Positions 35,010 through 43,208 of a stretch of 64,000 nt of DNA are shown here, piece after piece. Each line of letters begins with the position of its first letter. Position 1 is the stretch's first letter. The DNA is taken from the NCBI GenBank assembly GCA_001828855.1, contig MHZT01000013.1, positions 171,336 to 235,335 on the forward strand, in the 5' to 3' direction. Below the pieces are notes generated by a model. It searched no databases. It was not told where the DNA came from and saw nothing but the letters and a program-made list of their open reading frames with translations. The stretch comes from Rhodobacterales bacterium RIFCSPHIGHO2_02_FULL_62_130. Lineage in GTDB: Bacteria > Pseudomonadota > Alphaproteobacteria > Rhodobacterales > Rhodobacteraceae. Both the position numbers and the translations under genes were made by a program.

Positions 35010-36410
35010 TCAAACCACCCCGACGGCGCGGCGAAGGGTGATGCTGGCCAGCAGGCCCCGACCGTCGCTTCCTGTCTGCAACTGGATTTCCGCCCCGAAC
35101 AGTGCCGCGATTTCGGCTGTGATCGCCAGCCCAAAGCCGTAGCCAGCCTCATGATCCTTGATCGGGGCAAGCCCCTGCACCGGTGGGCCGCGTCGGCGGC
35201 GGCGGGCCTGTGCGATCTGGCTGGCTGAAAGGCCGGGGCCGTTGTCTTCCACTTCCAGCACAACGCCATCAGGATATTCCTTGACCCTGACAGTTACAAC
35301 CGCGCCATGTCCGGCATAGGCGATGGCGTTGCCAAGAAGATTGTTAAGCAGTTCCGCAATCAGCACGGGTTCCGCCATGGCGTTGGCCTCATCCGGGCCT
35401 TCAAACCCCAGATCAACCTCGCGCTGAAGGGCCAGCGGCACCATTTCGGCGGTCAACTCTTTGGCGATAGTGACGATGTTGACTGATTGCAGCGCGACCA
35501 CTCCGGTTGCCGCATCAACGCGCGCCAGAACCAGAAGCTGCGCCAGTACCCGCTCTGCACGTTCCAGCGCGGTTTGCGCCTTGGCGGTGGAAGCCGCCAT
35601 CTGCTGGGGTGTTTCGCTGCGATCAATCAGGGCCAGTTGTGTCCGCACGACCGCCAAAGGCGTCCGCAACTGGTGGCTGGCATTGCCGGTAAAGTTCCGC
35701 AGCGCATCCAGTGCGGTGTCCAGCCGTGCCATGAACGAGTTGATTGCCTGCACCAGCGTCGAAACCTCTTGCGGAACGTCGGCCGTCACCGGTCGCAGAT
35801 CATCGGGCGAGCGTTCGGCAATAATCGCGCCCAGACGGTCCAGCGGCCGCAAGGCCAAAGTGACGGCAAGCCACACGATGCAGGCCACACCAAGGATCAA
35901 CACCGCCAGCCGTATGGTTGACCGAACCAGAATGGCCTTTGCCAGGGCTGCGCGTGCCAAGGTCGATTCCGCAACTGTGACAGAAAAGGCGATCGACCGT
36001 TCTCCGGTCGAAACCTCGCGCACAAGCGTGGCGCTTCGGATGCTCACGTCGCGATACCGGCCATCGGAAAAGGCCAGCCCCGCCAGAGTGGGCGGCAGCA
36101 CAGCAAGATCGGCATATCCGGTGAGAAAGGTTCCAACCGGCCCATCGACCCGGTAGAACACCTTGTCCTGCGCCGTTGATGTCAACATTTCCAGCGACGA
36201 GTAAGGGATGTCGACTTCAAGCGCGCCGGTTTCATCGACCGTCACCCGTTCGGCGATTGCAAGGGCCGATCCGACAAGAACACGATCAGACACGCTTTGC
36301 GCTGTTCGCAGCGCCTCGCGCCATGTGTCGGCCAAGGCCAGCAGACCGATCACGGCTGTGGCCACAAACAGCCAAAGCAACAGGCGGCGGCGCAGCGAAT
36401 ATGCGGACAT
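35010..36410 (-). CDS. Sensor histidine kinase (TctE-like)
   Basis: A 466-residue inner-membrane kinase. TM1 is near residues 8-28 and TM2 near 165-190, enclosing a periplasmic sensor domain of about 135 residues. HAMP-like LALRPLDRLGAIIAERSP is followed by the H-box FTGNASHQLRTPLAVVRTQL, an N-box (LLNNLLGNAIAYAGHGA) and G-box DNGPGL. ATG 36410 overlaps the response-regulator TGA (TGATG). With the divergent binding protein and tctCBA, it probably senses a tricarboxylate or similar organic acid. Confidence 0.92.
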   Translation of the reverse strand: MSAYSLRRRLLLWLFVATAVIGLLALADTWREALRTAQSVSDRVLVGSALAIAERVTVDETGALEVDIPYSSLEMLTSTAQDKVFYRVDGPVGTFLTGYADLAVLPPTLAGLAFSDGRYRDVSIRSATLVREVSTGERSIAFSVTVAESTLARAALAKAILVRSTIRLAVLILGVACIVWLAVTLALRPLDRLGAIIAERSPDDLRPVTADVPQEVSTLVQAINSFMARLDTALDALRNFTGNASHQLRTPLAVVRTQLALIDRSETPQQMAASTAKAQTALERAERVLAQLLVLARVDAATGVVALQSVNIVTIAKELTAEMVPLALQREVDLGFEGPDEANAMAEPVLIAELLNNLLGNAIAYAGHGAVVTVRVKEYPDGVVLEVEDNGPGLSASQIAQARRRRRGPPVQGLAPIKDHEAGYGFGLAITAEIAALFGAEIQLQTGSDGRGLLASITLRRAVGVV

Positions 36411-37084
36411 CAGCGCTCAGCCGCTTTTTCCAGCAGATACCCGATGCCCCGCACGGTCCGCAAATTCAGCCCATAGGCGACGATCCTGCGCCGGATACGC
36501 GACACATATTGCTCGATTGCATTATCCGACAGCATGTCCTCCAACGAGGTCAAGGACTGCACGATGGCCTCTTTGGTCACGACTTTGCCCGCGCGGGTCA
36601 GCAGCAATTCCAGCAAAGCCCGTTCGCGGGGCGGCAGGTCCAGCGCGTGATCGTCCGCCGAAAACTGCCGGGTCGTCAGGTCAAGCGACAAGGCGCCCAA
36701 GGTCACCGTCGCTGACCGCAAACCTGCCTGACGCCGCAACAATGATCGGACACGGGCTTCGAACTCGCGCACGTCAAAGGGTTTGGCCATATAGTCATCC
36801 GCCCCCAGATCAAGCCCGCGCACCCTGTCTTCTGCGGCACCGCGCGCCGTCAGAATCATGACAGAGGCCGGATTGGCCCGCGCCCGCATCGCGCGCAGAA
36901 CCTCAAGCCCCTCCATCTGGGGCAGATTCAAATCGAGGATGACAAGATCGAACTGCTCGACCGCGGCCAGCGCTTCGGCCGAAGCGCCGTCATGCACACA
37001 ATCCACAGCATAGCCAGATGAGGTCAGAAGCGTCTTCAACGCTTCGGCCAAAGGCAAATCATCTTCTACCACCAACAAACGCAT
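36410..37084 (-). CDS. OmpR-family response regulator (TctD-like)
   Basis: A 224-residue regulator: receiver domain with phospho-acceptor Asp51 (VILDLNLPQMEG), Thr and Lys switch residues in ILTARG and YMAKPF, and a winged-helix DNA-binding domain with NAIEQYVSRIRRRI and LRTVRGIGYLL. Start at 37084 (MRLLVVEDD) is the receiver start; the frame upstream to 37144 has no ribosome site. It is divergent from the binding protein gene, with 73 bp between them, so it probably controls both directions. Confidence 0.94.
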   Translation of the reverse strand: MRLLVVEDDLPLAEALKTLLTSSGYAVDCVHDGASAEALAAVEQFDLVILDLNLPQMEGLEVLRAMRARANPASVMILTARGAAEDRVRGLDLGADDYMAKPFDVREFEARVRSLLRRQAGLRSATVTLGALSLDLTTRQFSADDHALDLPPRERALLELLLTRAGKVVTKEAIVQSLTSLEDMLSDNAIEQYVSRIRRRIVAYGLNLRTVRGIGYLLEKAAER

Positions 37085-37157
37085 CGCGGCCCCTCCCAAG
37101 GCCAAGCTAGGCCGAAACCTCGCGGTTGTGAACCGCAGGTTCATCCGGCAAACTGAA

Positions 37158-38225
37158 ATGATGCGAAATGCTCTTGGTCTGATCCTGTTCGGCGTCTTGA
37201 TAGCTGCCCCCAGCTTTGGGGAAGTGCTGACCTATCCGTCCAAGGACGGCGCGGCGCAGGATGAGCTGGTGATCTATTCCACGCTGGACATCCGTCTGGC
37301 CGCCCCGCTGATTTCGGCGTTTCAGCGGGGCCATCCGTCCGTTTCTGTGCGCTACGAAGATTTGCTGGCGGGCGAGATTGCGGCGCGCGTGATCTCCGAG
37401 ACGGCTGCAGGAAAGCCCACGGCCGATTTTGTGTTTTCGTCGGCCATGGATATGCAGATCAAACTGGCGAATGATGGCTATGCTCAGCCCGTGGCCGTTC
37501 CGGCTGCGCGTAATTGGCCGGATTGGGCCAATTGGCAAGACACGGCCTTTGCCCTGACCTTCGAGCCGGGCGTTCTGGTTTATCACAAACCGAGCTTTCC
37601 AGATGGACCGCCGCAATCGCGGCTGGAGTTGATGGCCTGGCTAAGGCACGCCCCGCCAGAGATGCAGGGCAAGACAGGCACCTATGACATCGAACAGTCG
37701 GCGGTCGGTTATCTGTTTCTGGCCCGCGATGCCGAGCATTTTCCCGATATCTGGTCACTCTTGCGCGTCATGGCGGCGGCAGGGCTGCAGACCTTTCCCA
37801 CCAGCCAGGACATCATCGACCGCGTGGCGGATGGCCGCTTGGTCCTGGGCTATAACATTCTTGGATCTTATGCCGCCGATCAGGCGCGGCTTGAACCTGA
37901 TCTGGGGTTGGTGCTTTTGCGCGATTTCACGGTTGTGGTGTCTCGCGTAGCCTTGGTGCCGCGTGCGGCCGCCTCGCCCGAATTGGGGACCGAGTTTCTG
38001 GCTTTTCTGATGAGCAAAGAGGGGCAGACGCTGCTTTCAGAAAAGCTGCGCCTGCCGGCGGTCAGCCTTGAGGTCTCGGGGGCCAACAGCGCCCGCGCCA
38101 TGCAGGCCGCCTTGGGCGACCAGTTGCGGCCGGTGTCGGTCAGTCCGGGGGTTTTGGTGTATCTTGATCAGGCCAAGCAGAGGCGGTTCTTCCGGTTGTG
38201 GCGCAGCGCCTTGGGTTTTGACTGA
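37158..38225 (+). CDS. Periplasmic solute-binding protein next to TctDE
   Basis: A 355-residue protein with a signal peptide (MMRNALGLILFGVLIAAPSFGE). The mature part is like ABC extracellular solute-binding proteins of the iron/spermidine class (LVIYSTLDIRLAAPLISAFQ, ADFVFSSAMDMQIKLAN, LGYNILGSY). No permease or ATPase for it is nearby. Such proteins are often found between tctDE and tctCBA and may present ligand to the sensor rather than to a transporter (inference). The start at 37158 gives a clean signal peptide; 37128 GTG is the alternative. Confidence 0.78.
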   Translation: MMRNALGLILFGVLIAAPSFGEVLTYPSKDGAAQDELVIYSTLDIRLAAPLISAFQRGHPSVSVRYEDLLAGEIAARVISETAAGKPTADFVFSSAMDMQIKLANDGYAQPVAVPAARNWPDWANWQDTAFALTFEPGVLVYHKPSFPDGPPQSRLELMAWLRHAPPEMQGKTGTYDIEQSAVGYLFLARDAEHFPDIWSLLRVMAAAGLQTFPTSQDIIDRVADGRLVLGYNILGSYAADQARLEPDLGLVLLRDFTVVVSRVALVPRAAASPELGTEFLAFLMSKEGQTLLSEKLRLPAVSLEVSGANSARAMQAALGDQLRPVSVSPGVLVYLDQAKQRRFFRLWRSALGFD

Positions 38226-38273
38226 CGCTGTCAGCCAGATGACAGGAATATGTGGTGAAATTGCCCACGGGCT

Positions 38274-38291
38274 TGGCACGAGGAGGTGCCA
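38274..38291 (+). promoter_or_regulatory. Hairpin upstream of tctC
   Basis: A perfect inverted repeat TGGCAC-GAGGAG-GTGCCA lies 48 bp before the tctC start. It is either an operator or an mRNA element. The sequence looks like a sigma-54 box at first sight but lacks the GG-N10-GC spacing. Confidence 0.35.
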
Positions 38292-38338
38292 CCCCTGAAA
38301 AGTTGCACGAAAATCCGTGCTTTGGGAGGAGAATCAGA

Positions 38339-39283
38339 ATGAAACACACGCTTTTGGGCGCTGTCTTTGCGGCTGCTTTCGCAGTTCCGGCCTTTGCTGG
38401 CGATTACATGATCATGGCACCGGCAGCACCGGGCGGCGGTTGGGACAGCACCGCACGGTCTATGCAGGAAGTCATGCAGGCCGAAGGGATTTCGGCTTCG
38501 GTTCAGGTGCAGAACGTCCCCGGCGCGGGCGGCACCGTGGGTCTGGCACAGTTCGCTTCGACCACTTCGGGCGATGCCAGCCAGTTGATCGTCGGCGGTT
38601 ATGTCATGGTTGGTGCGATCCTGACCAACGAATCTCCGGTGTCGCTGGCCGACGTCACCCCGATTGCGCGCCTGACCGGCGAGGCCGTGGGTATCGCCGT
38701 TTCGGCGTCCAGCCCGATCCAGAACATCAACGAGTTGATCGAGATGATGAAGGCCGATCCGGGTTCGGTATCCTGGGCTGGCGGTTCGGCGGGCGGCGTG
38801 GACCACATCACCGTGGGCCTGTTGGCAAAAGCGGCGGGCATCGACCCGACCAAGATCAACTACGTGGCCTTCGCGGGCGGTGGCGAGGCGTTGGCGGCGA
38901 TCTTGGGCAATCAGGTGACTGTGGGCATTTCCGGCGTGGGCGAGTTCCTGCCGCAGGTCGAGGCTGGCGCGATGCGGATGCTGGCGGTTTCGACGGCCGA
39001 GAAATGGGCAGGCACCGATGCGCCGACGCTGATGGAATCGGGCTATGACGTGAACGTGCAGAACTGGCGCATGGTTGCGGCGGCTCCGGGCCTGTCGGAC
39101 GAACAGAAAGCCGCTGTGACGGCGGATATCGACAAGCTGGTGAACTCGGCTGGCTGGAAGTCGCTGCTGGAAACCAAAGGCTGGGCCAACACCTACCTGT
39201 CGGGCGCTGATTTCGACGCGCAACTGGCCAAAGAGATCGAGGCCACCACTGCCGTGTTGAAAGACATCGGTCTGGTGAAATGA
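38339..39283 (+). CDS. tctC: Tripartite tricarboxylate transporter substrate-binding protein
   Basis: A 314-residue TctC-family periplasmic binding protein with signal peptide MKHTLLGAVFAAAFAVPAFA. APGGGWDSTARSMQEVM and VQNVPGAGGTVGLAQFA are the family carboxylate-binding loops. ATG 38339 follows GGGAGGA at good spacing. It delivers an organic acid to the TctAB membrane complex. Its stop overlaps tctB (ATGA). Confidence 0.95.
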   Translation: MKHTLLGAVFAAAFAVPAFAGDYMIMAPAAPGGGWDSTARSMQEVMQAEGISASVQVQNVPGAGGTVGLAQFASTTSGDASQLIVGGYVMVGAILTNESPVSLADVTPIARLTGEAVGIAVSASSPIQNINELIEMMKADPGSVSWAGGSAGGVDHITVGLLAKAAGIDPTKINYVAFAGGGEALAAILGNQVTVGISGVGEFLPQVEAGAMRMLAVSTAEKWAGTDAPTLMESGYDVNVQNWRMVAAAPGLSDEQKAAVTADIDKLVNSAGWKSLLETKGWANTYLSGADFDAQLAKEIEATTAVLKDIGLVK

Positions 39284-39771
39284 CCAAGGTCTATATTGCA
39301 ACCGAGCGTCGCCCCAATGGGGCGGCGTTCATTGTGGCCGCAGGGTTGGCGGCCTTGGGTGCGCTGCTGATCTGGCAGGGTGGGGCCATTCCCGACAAAG
39401 GCGGCTATGCGGGCATCGGCTCGGGCGATGTGCCAAAGTTTGTGGGCTACGGCTTGCTGGCTCTGGCTTTTGGGCATGTGTGGTCGGGTCTGCGCCATGG
39501 CACCACCGGGCGGCTGCATCCGCAGTTTGTGCCGGTGTTGTGGATCGTGGCAGGGCTTGCGTTGCAACTGGTCCTGCTGTGGCCTGCGGGGTTTACTGTG
39601 GCCTCCGGCCTGTTGTTCGCCTTTACCGCCGCTGGCTTTGGCAAGCGCAATCTTGGCCTGACCCTTCCGATTGGCCTTGCGCTGTCGCTGCTGATTTACG
39701 GCGTGTTTGATCAGCTTTTGAAGCTGAAACTTCCGGCGGGGCTGCTGGAAAACCTGATTTTCGGGGGCTGA
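39280..39771 (+). CDS. tctB: Tripartite tricarboxylate transporter small membrane protein
   Basis: A 163-residue protein with four TM helices, the length and layout of TctB. ATG overlaps the tctC stop by four bases, and tctA follows one base after its stop. Small-subunit TctB sequences are weakly conserved, so identification leans on position. Confidence 0.9.
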   Translation: MTKVYIATERRPNGAAFIVAAGLAALGALLIWQGGAIPDKGGYAGIGSGDVPKFVGYGLLALAFGHVWSGLRHGTTGRLHPQFVPVLWIVAGLALQLVLLWPAGFTVASGLLFAFTAAGFGKRNLGLTLPIGLALSLLIYGVFDQLLKLKLPAGLLENLIFGG

Positions 39772-39772
39772 G

Positions 39773-41290
39773 ATGACCACGTTCGATTTCTTGTTGCAGG
39801 GTCTGGCCGTGGCTATGGACCCGATGATCCTGTTTTATGCGCTGATCGGCGTGACCCTTGGCACCGCCGTGGGCGTGCTGCCCGGCATCGGTCCGGCCTT
39901 GACGGTGGCTTTGCTGCTGCCCGTCACATACGGCCTTGATCCGGCGGGATCGCTGATCATGTTTGCGGGGATATATTATGGCGGCATGTATGGCGGATCG
40001 ACCACCTCGATCCTGCTGAACACGCCGGGCGAGTCCGCGTCGATTGTGACGGCACTGGAGGGCAACAAGATGGCCCGCGCCGGACGCGGCGGGCCTGCGC
40101 TGGCCACCGCTGCCATCGGCTCTTTCGTAGCAGGTCTGTTGGCCACCTTGGCGCTGGCCTTCCTTGCGCCCTATGTCGTGAAGCTGGCGCTGGTGTTTGG
40201 CCCGCGTGAATATTTTGCGCTGATGCTGCTGGCCTTTGTCACCGTCTCTGCGGCCTTTGGCGACAGCACGTTGAAGGGGCTGACCTCGCTTTTCATCGGC
40301 CTGTCACTGGCCCTTGTCGGGATCGACCAGCTTACAGGGCAGGCGCGTCTGTCCTTTGGCGTGCCAGAGCTGCTGGATGGGGTTGAAGTCACCACCCTTG
40401 CCGTCGCGCTGTTCGCCATTGGCGAGGCGCTGTTCGTGGCGTCGCAGGGCAATGTGGGTGTGGAAACGGTTGAGGCCGTGAAAGGGTCTGTCTGGATGAC
40501 GCGCGCCGATTGGGCGCGGTCGTGGAAGCCGTGGTTGCGCGGCACGGCCATCGGCTTTCCCATCGGGGCCATGCCTGCGGGCGGGGCTGAGATTGGCACG
40601 CTGCTGTCCTACGCCACCGAAAAGCGGCTGGCCAAGAACCCCGAGGAATTCGGCCACGGCGCGATTGAAGGCGTCGCGGGGCCAGAGGCCGCCAACAACG
40701 CCTCTGCCGCCGGAACCTTGGTGCCGCTGCTTACGCTGGGCCTGCCGACATCGGCCACCGCCGCTATCCTGCTGGCCGGTTTTCAGCAATTCGGCCTGCA
40801 ACCGGGACCGCTGCTGTTTGCCACCTCGCCGCAACTGGTCTGGGGTCTTATCGCCAGCCTGCTGATCGCCAACGTCATGCTTTTGGTGCTGAACCTGCCG
40901 ATGATCCGGCTGTGGGTAAAGCTGCTGACCATCCCGCGCCATTGGCTTTATGCCGGAATTTTGCTCTTTTCCACGTTAGGCACCATCGGGATGAATCCGT
41001 CGCCGGTAGAGCTGGGCATGCTGCTGATCTTCGGCGTCATGGGCTTTCTGATGCGGCTTTACGGCTATCCGATTGCGCCGGTTGTGGTGGGATTGATCCT
41101 TGGGCCGATGGCAGAACAGCAGTTGCGCCGCGCCCTGTCGATTTCGCAAGGCGACTGGACCACGCTGGTTTCAACGCCGGTGGCCGCGGGGATACTTCTG
41201 GTGGCGGCCTTGGCGCTGATTGTTCCGCTGGTCATGCGTCTGCGCGGAAAAGGCGCCGTCTTGGCACAAATCGCAAGTGACGAGGACTGA
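39773..41290 (+). CDS. tctA: Tripartite tricarboxylate transporter large permease
   Basis: A 505-residue permease with about 11-12 TM helices. The family signatures [21 protein letters not shown] and [20 protein letters not shown] are at the N-terminus, and GNPEEFG-like [20 protein letters not shown], then [17 protein letters not shown], mark the second repeat. It imports an organic acid using the ion gradient. It is the last gene before the accessory region at 41390. Confidence 0.96.
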   Translation: MTTFDFLLQGLAVAMDPMILFYALIGVTLGTAVGVLPGIGPALTVALLLPVTYGLDPAGSLIMFAGIYYGGMYGGSTTSILLNTPGESASIVTALEGNKMARAGRGGPALATAAIGSFVAGLLATLALAFLAPYVVKLALVFGPREYFALMLLAFVTVSAAFGDSTLKGLTSLFIGLSLALVGIDQLTGQARLSFGVPELLDGVEVTTLAVALFAIGEALFVASQGNVGVETVEAVKGSVWMTRADWARSWKPWLRGTAIGFPIGAMPAGGAEIGTLLSYATEKRLAKNPEEFGHGAIEGVAGPEAANNASAAGTLVPLLTLGLPTSATAAILLAGFQQFGLQPGPLLFATSPQLVWGLIASLLIANVMLLVLNLPMIRLWVKLLTIPRHWLYAGILLFSTLGTIGMNPSPVELGMLLIFGVMGFLMRLYGYPIAPVVVGLILGPMAEQQLRRALSISQGDWTTLVSTPVAAGILLVAALALIVPLVMRLRGKGAVLAQIASDED

Positions 41291-41389
41291 CGGGGTCTTT
41301 CCCTTGCCAAGTGCTATCCTGCGAAGAAGGACCCCTCCAACTGTAATGCGGCTGGGGGCGTCGAGCGTCTCCTGACTGCAAAGATAGGT

Positions 41390-41821
41390 ATGCTTGCGAT
41401 CGGTGCGGTGGGTGCAGGTTTTTCGGATTTGCGGTTGCTCTCGGCGGAAGTGGATCGGCTTGCCCGCCCGTCAGATGTTCCGGACGCGGAAGCCCTCATT
41501 ACGGCGAGCGTCTTTGGCATGTCTGTCGGCATCAAGGACAAAGGGCGCTTCCGTGCCTTGATCGATGCAGGTCATACCCCGGCGACCACCTTGAGAAACC
41601 CCAAGACCGGGGTGGCAAATCTCTTTGTGACTGCGGCCGACATCGCGGCTTTTCATCGGCGGTTCGTGACCATGCGCACGCCTTCTGCCGAAACGGGGCG
41701 GGCGATTCCGGGGCTTCGTTTGGAGCTAAAGCGGGCAGGGGTGGCGGTGTTCTTGCCCGACGGGCAGGATTTTGGGCGCCTGTACCTGCGGGCAGAGGTT
41801 GAGGCGGCCTTGGGGCGTTAA
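41390..41821 (+). CDS. Hypothetical protein, possible C-terminal remnant of a transposon- or recombinase-linked DNA-binding protein
   Basis: A 143-residue open frame at the left edge of the accessory region. It looks modular: a helix (ITASVFGMSVGIKDKGRFRALI), NPKTGVANLFVTAADIAAFHRRFV, then FLPDGQDFGRLYLRAEVEAAL. The alternation of recognition-type helices and the NP-x-TG turn recalls C-terminal DNA-binding parts of TniQ-like or recombinase-associated proteins, but I cannot name the family. There is no good ribosome site before ATG 41390, so it may be the surviving 3' half of a longer gene. Function unknown. Confidence 0.4.
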   Translation: MLAIGAVGAGFSDLRLLSAEVDRLARPSDVPDAEALITASVFGMSVGIKDKGRFRALIDAGHTPATTLRNPKTGVANLFVTAADIAAFHRRFVTMRTPSAETGRAIPGLRLELKRAGVAVFLPDGQDFGRLYLRAEVEAALGR

Positions 41822-41976
41822 AATCCGCGCAAGATGTGGAACTCGGCATGCTTGGTCGAAATGGGCCGTGCAGCCCGGATACTGCCTGATTCAGCGCCTA
41901 TGAAAACCGTTACTAATCAACAGCATGCGTGCCAATCCACAGGGTTCTTTCACCTCATCAACGAAACCCTCTTGAC

Positions 41977-42177
41977 TGGGGTGAGCAGTCAAAACGGCCA
42001 AAACGAGCACGCTTATGGTATTTCATCAAAACTGCTGAAATACCATAAACGTGCTCACCCTGCCGATTCGACATGGGATCTTTCGAATATAATTGTTTAA
42101 TTACAAATGGTTGCGGGCGCATTTTTCAACCCTTCAGCATATGCGTGCTCGCTCAAACCATAAGCGTGCTCACCCCA
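41977..42177. repeat. Array of repeats resembling a Tn7-like transposon end (transposase-binding sites)
   Basis: Variants of one motif, ACCATAAGCGTGCTCACCCC, recur here: inverted at 41977-41987 (TGGGGTGAGCA only) and 42005-42019, direct at 42042-42060, 42138-42150 (partial) and 42158-42177. Copies 42005-42025 and 42036-42056 form a 21-bp near-perfect inverted repeat with one mismatch. The outermost copies give exact 11-bp terminal inverted repeats TGGGGTGAGCA / TGCTCACCCCA. An AT-rich patch lies at 42078-42112. The place, just downstream of tniB, suits the cargo-less end of a Tn7-like element with several TnsB sites. No matching right end was found. Confidence 0.6.
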
Positions 42178-42201
42178 GGGATTACATGGCGCTGAAATGC
42201 A

Positions 42202-42225
42202 AAAGGCCCGCCGAAGCGGGCCTTT
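42202..42225 (-). terminator. Terminator of the transposition operon
   Basis: A perfect 10-bp stem AAAGGCCCGC (42202-42211) / GCGGGCCTTT (42216-42225) with loop CGAA lies 24 bp past the tniB stop on the minus strand and is followed there by TTTTGCATTT. Confidence 0.8.
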
Positions 42226-42248
42226 AAGATACTGATAAGAAGTGTTTT

Positions 42249-43208
42249 TTATTCTTCGTCGTCGAGCAGGAGCTTGAGCAACTGGGCTTCAGAGAACGCC
42301 TCGCGATAGTCATCCACGCTGAACGGCGAAAAGCCCAAACTCAGACCGCTTTTCTGGGCGAATGCTTTCTCGAAGTAGGAAATGCTGATGTCCTTGTGGC
42401 CATCCATCTTGCAAAGGGTCAGGGCTTCGATGACGAGTTCGATGACCAATCCCCAACGATTGCCACAGGCAAAAGCCAGCCTTTCACAGAAATCCTTCGT
42501 GCCCAGAGGCGCGAAGTCAACATCGCCCTTTTCCCCGTAAGCGAAACAAAGGTTGTTCATCTCTTCCAGGTCATCTAAGCCGCCGATCTTTTCGAAGTGC
42601 ACAGGAAAGAGGAGTTCCTTCAACTGAACATAAGGATTCACGAAGGTCGCCAAGTCCGGCACGCCTGACAGGATCAAGACAAACGGCCAACGCTTGTGTT
42701 TGCAGAGGGACTTGAAACCATCAAGCACCTTTGCGTTAGTCGTCTTGCCGGTTTCCGTGAACATATGCTGGCATTCATCGAAATGAATTCCGATGACACC
42801 CTGCAGCCGCGCCTGTTTCTCGACCTCGTTCCAGATATGGCTCTGCGTCCTTTGGGCACGCATCGGTGTCCCTAGGGCTTCGAGCACTTCGATTCCGAGA
42901 TCTTTCCAGCTGAGCATGCCGGACAAAGTACATTCGACAAATCGGGCGGGCATCCCGCTCGGCAGCTTGACGCCCTCGGCATTGAACTTTTCGACCACGG
43001 AGTTGACCTCTTTGGTCTTGCCTGACCTCGACTCCCCTGTGACAATCAGGCCGCGGGCCTCGAAAGGTTTCCCAATATCGAGCTTCGTGAAATAATCCGT
43101 GACGACGTGTTCCATCTGCTGGTCCAAAAGTTCCCGACGCGGAAACCGGTAATATGCCTCGAGTAAAGGTTTCCGGATGTCGCGCTTCTCTTTGTTCAGA
43201 TAACTCAT
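42249..43208 (-). CDS. tniB: TniB/TnsC-like AAA+ transposition regulator
   Basis: A 319-residue AAA+ ATPase. Walker A is GESRSGKT (residues 58-65), Walker B IHFDECQHM (D144, E145), and FVLILSGVPDL is the sensor 1 strand. It lies straight after the DDE transposase gene, with ATG overlapping that gene's TGA (ATGA). In Tn7 and Tn5053-type elements the TnsC/TniB ATPase loads on target DNA and activates the transposase; target choice normally comes from TniQ/TnsD, which is not seen here. The C-terminus is acidic (LLLDDEE). Confidence 0.88.
   Translation of the reverse strand: MSYLNKEKRDIRKPLLEAYYRFPRRELLDQQMEHVVTDYFTKLDIGKPFEARGLIVTGESRSGKTKEVNSVVEKFNAEGVKLPSGMPARFVECTLSGMLSWKDLGIEVLEALGTPMRAQRTQSHIWNEVEKQARLQGVIGIHFDECQHMFTETGKTTNAKVLDGFKSLCKHKRWPFVLILSGVPDLATFVNPYVQLKELLFPVHFEKIGGLDDLEEMNNLCFAYGEKGDVDFAPLGTKDFCERLAFACGNRWGLVIELVIEALTLCKMDGHKDISISYFEKAFAQKSGLSLGFSPFSVDDYREAFSEAQLLKLLLDDEE

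Noticed and set aside
38274..38291. Sigma-54 promoter before tctC
   Set aside because: TGGCAC is present but the distance to the downstream GC is 11 rather than 10 bases; the match comes from the inverted repeat.
41977..42177. CRISPR array
   Set aside because: Repeats occur in both orientations, vary in length and have no regular spacers; no cas genes are near.
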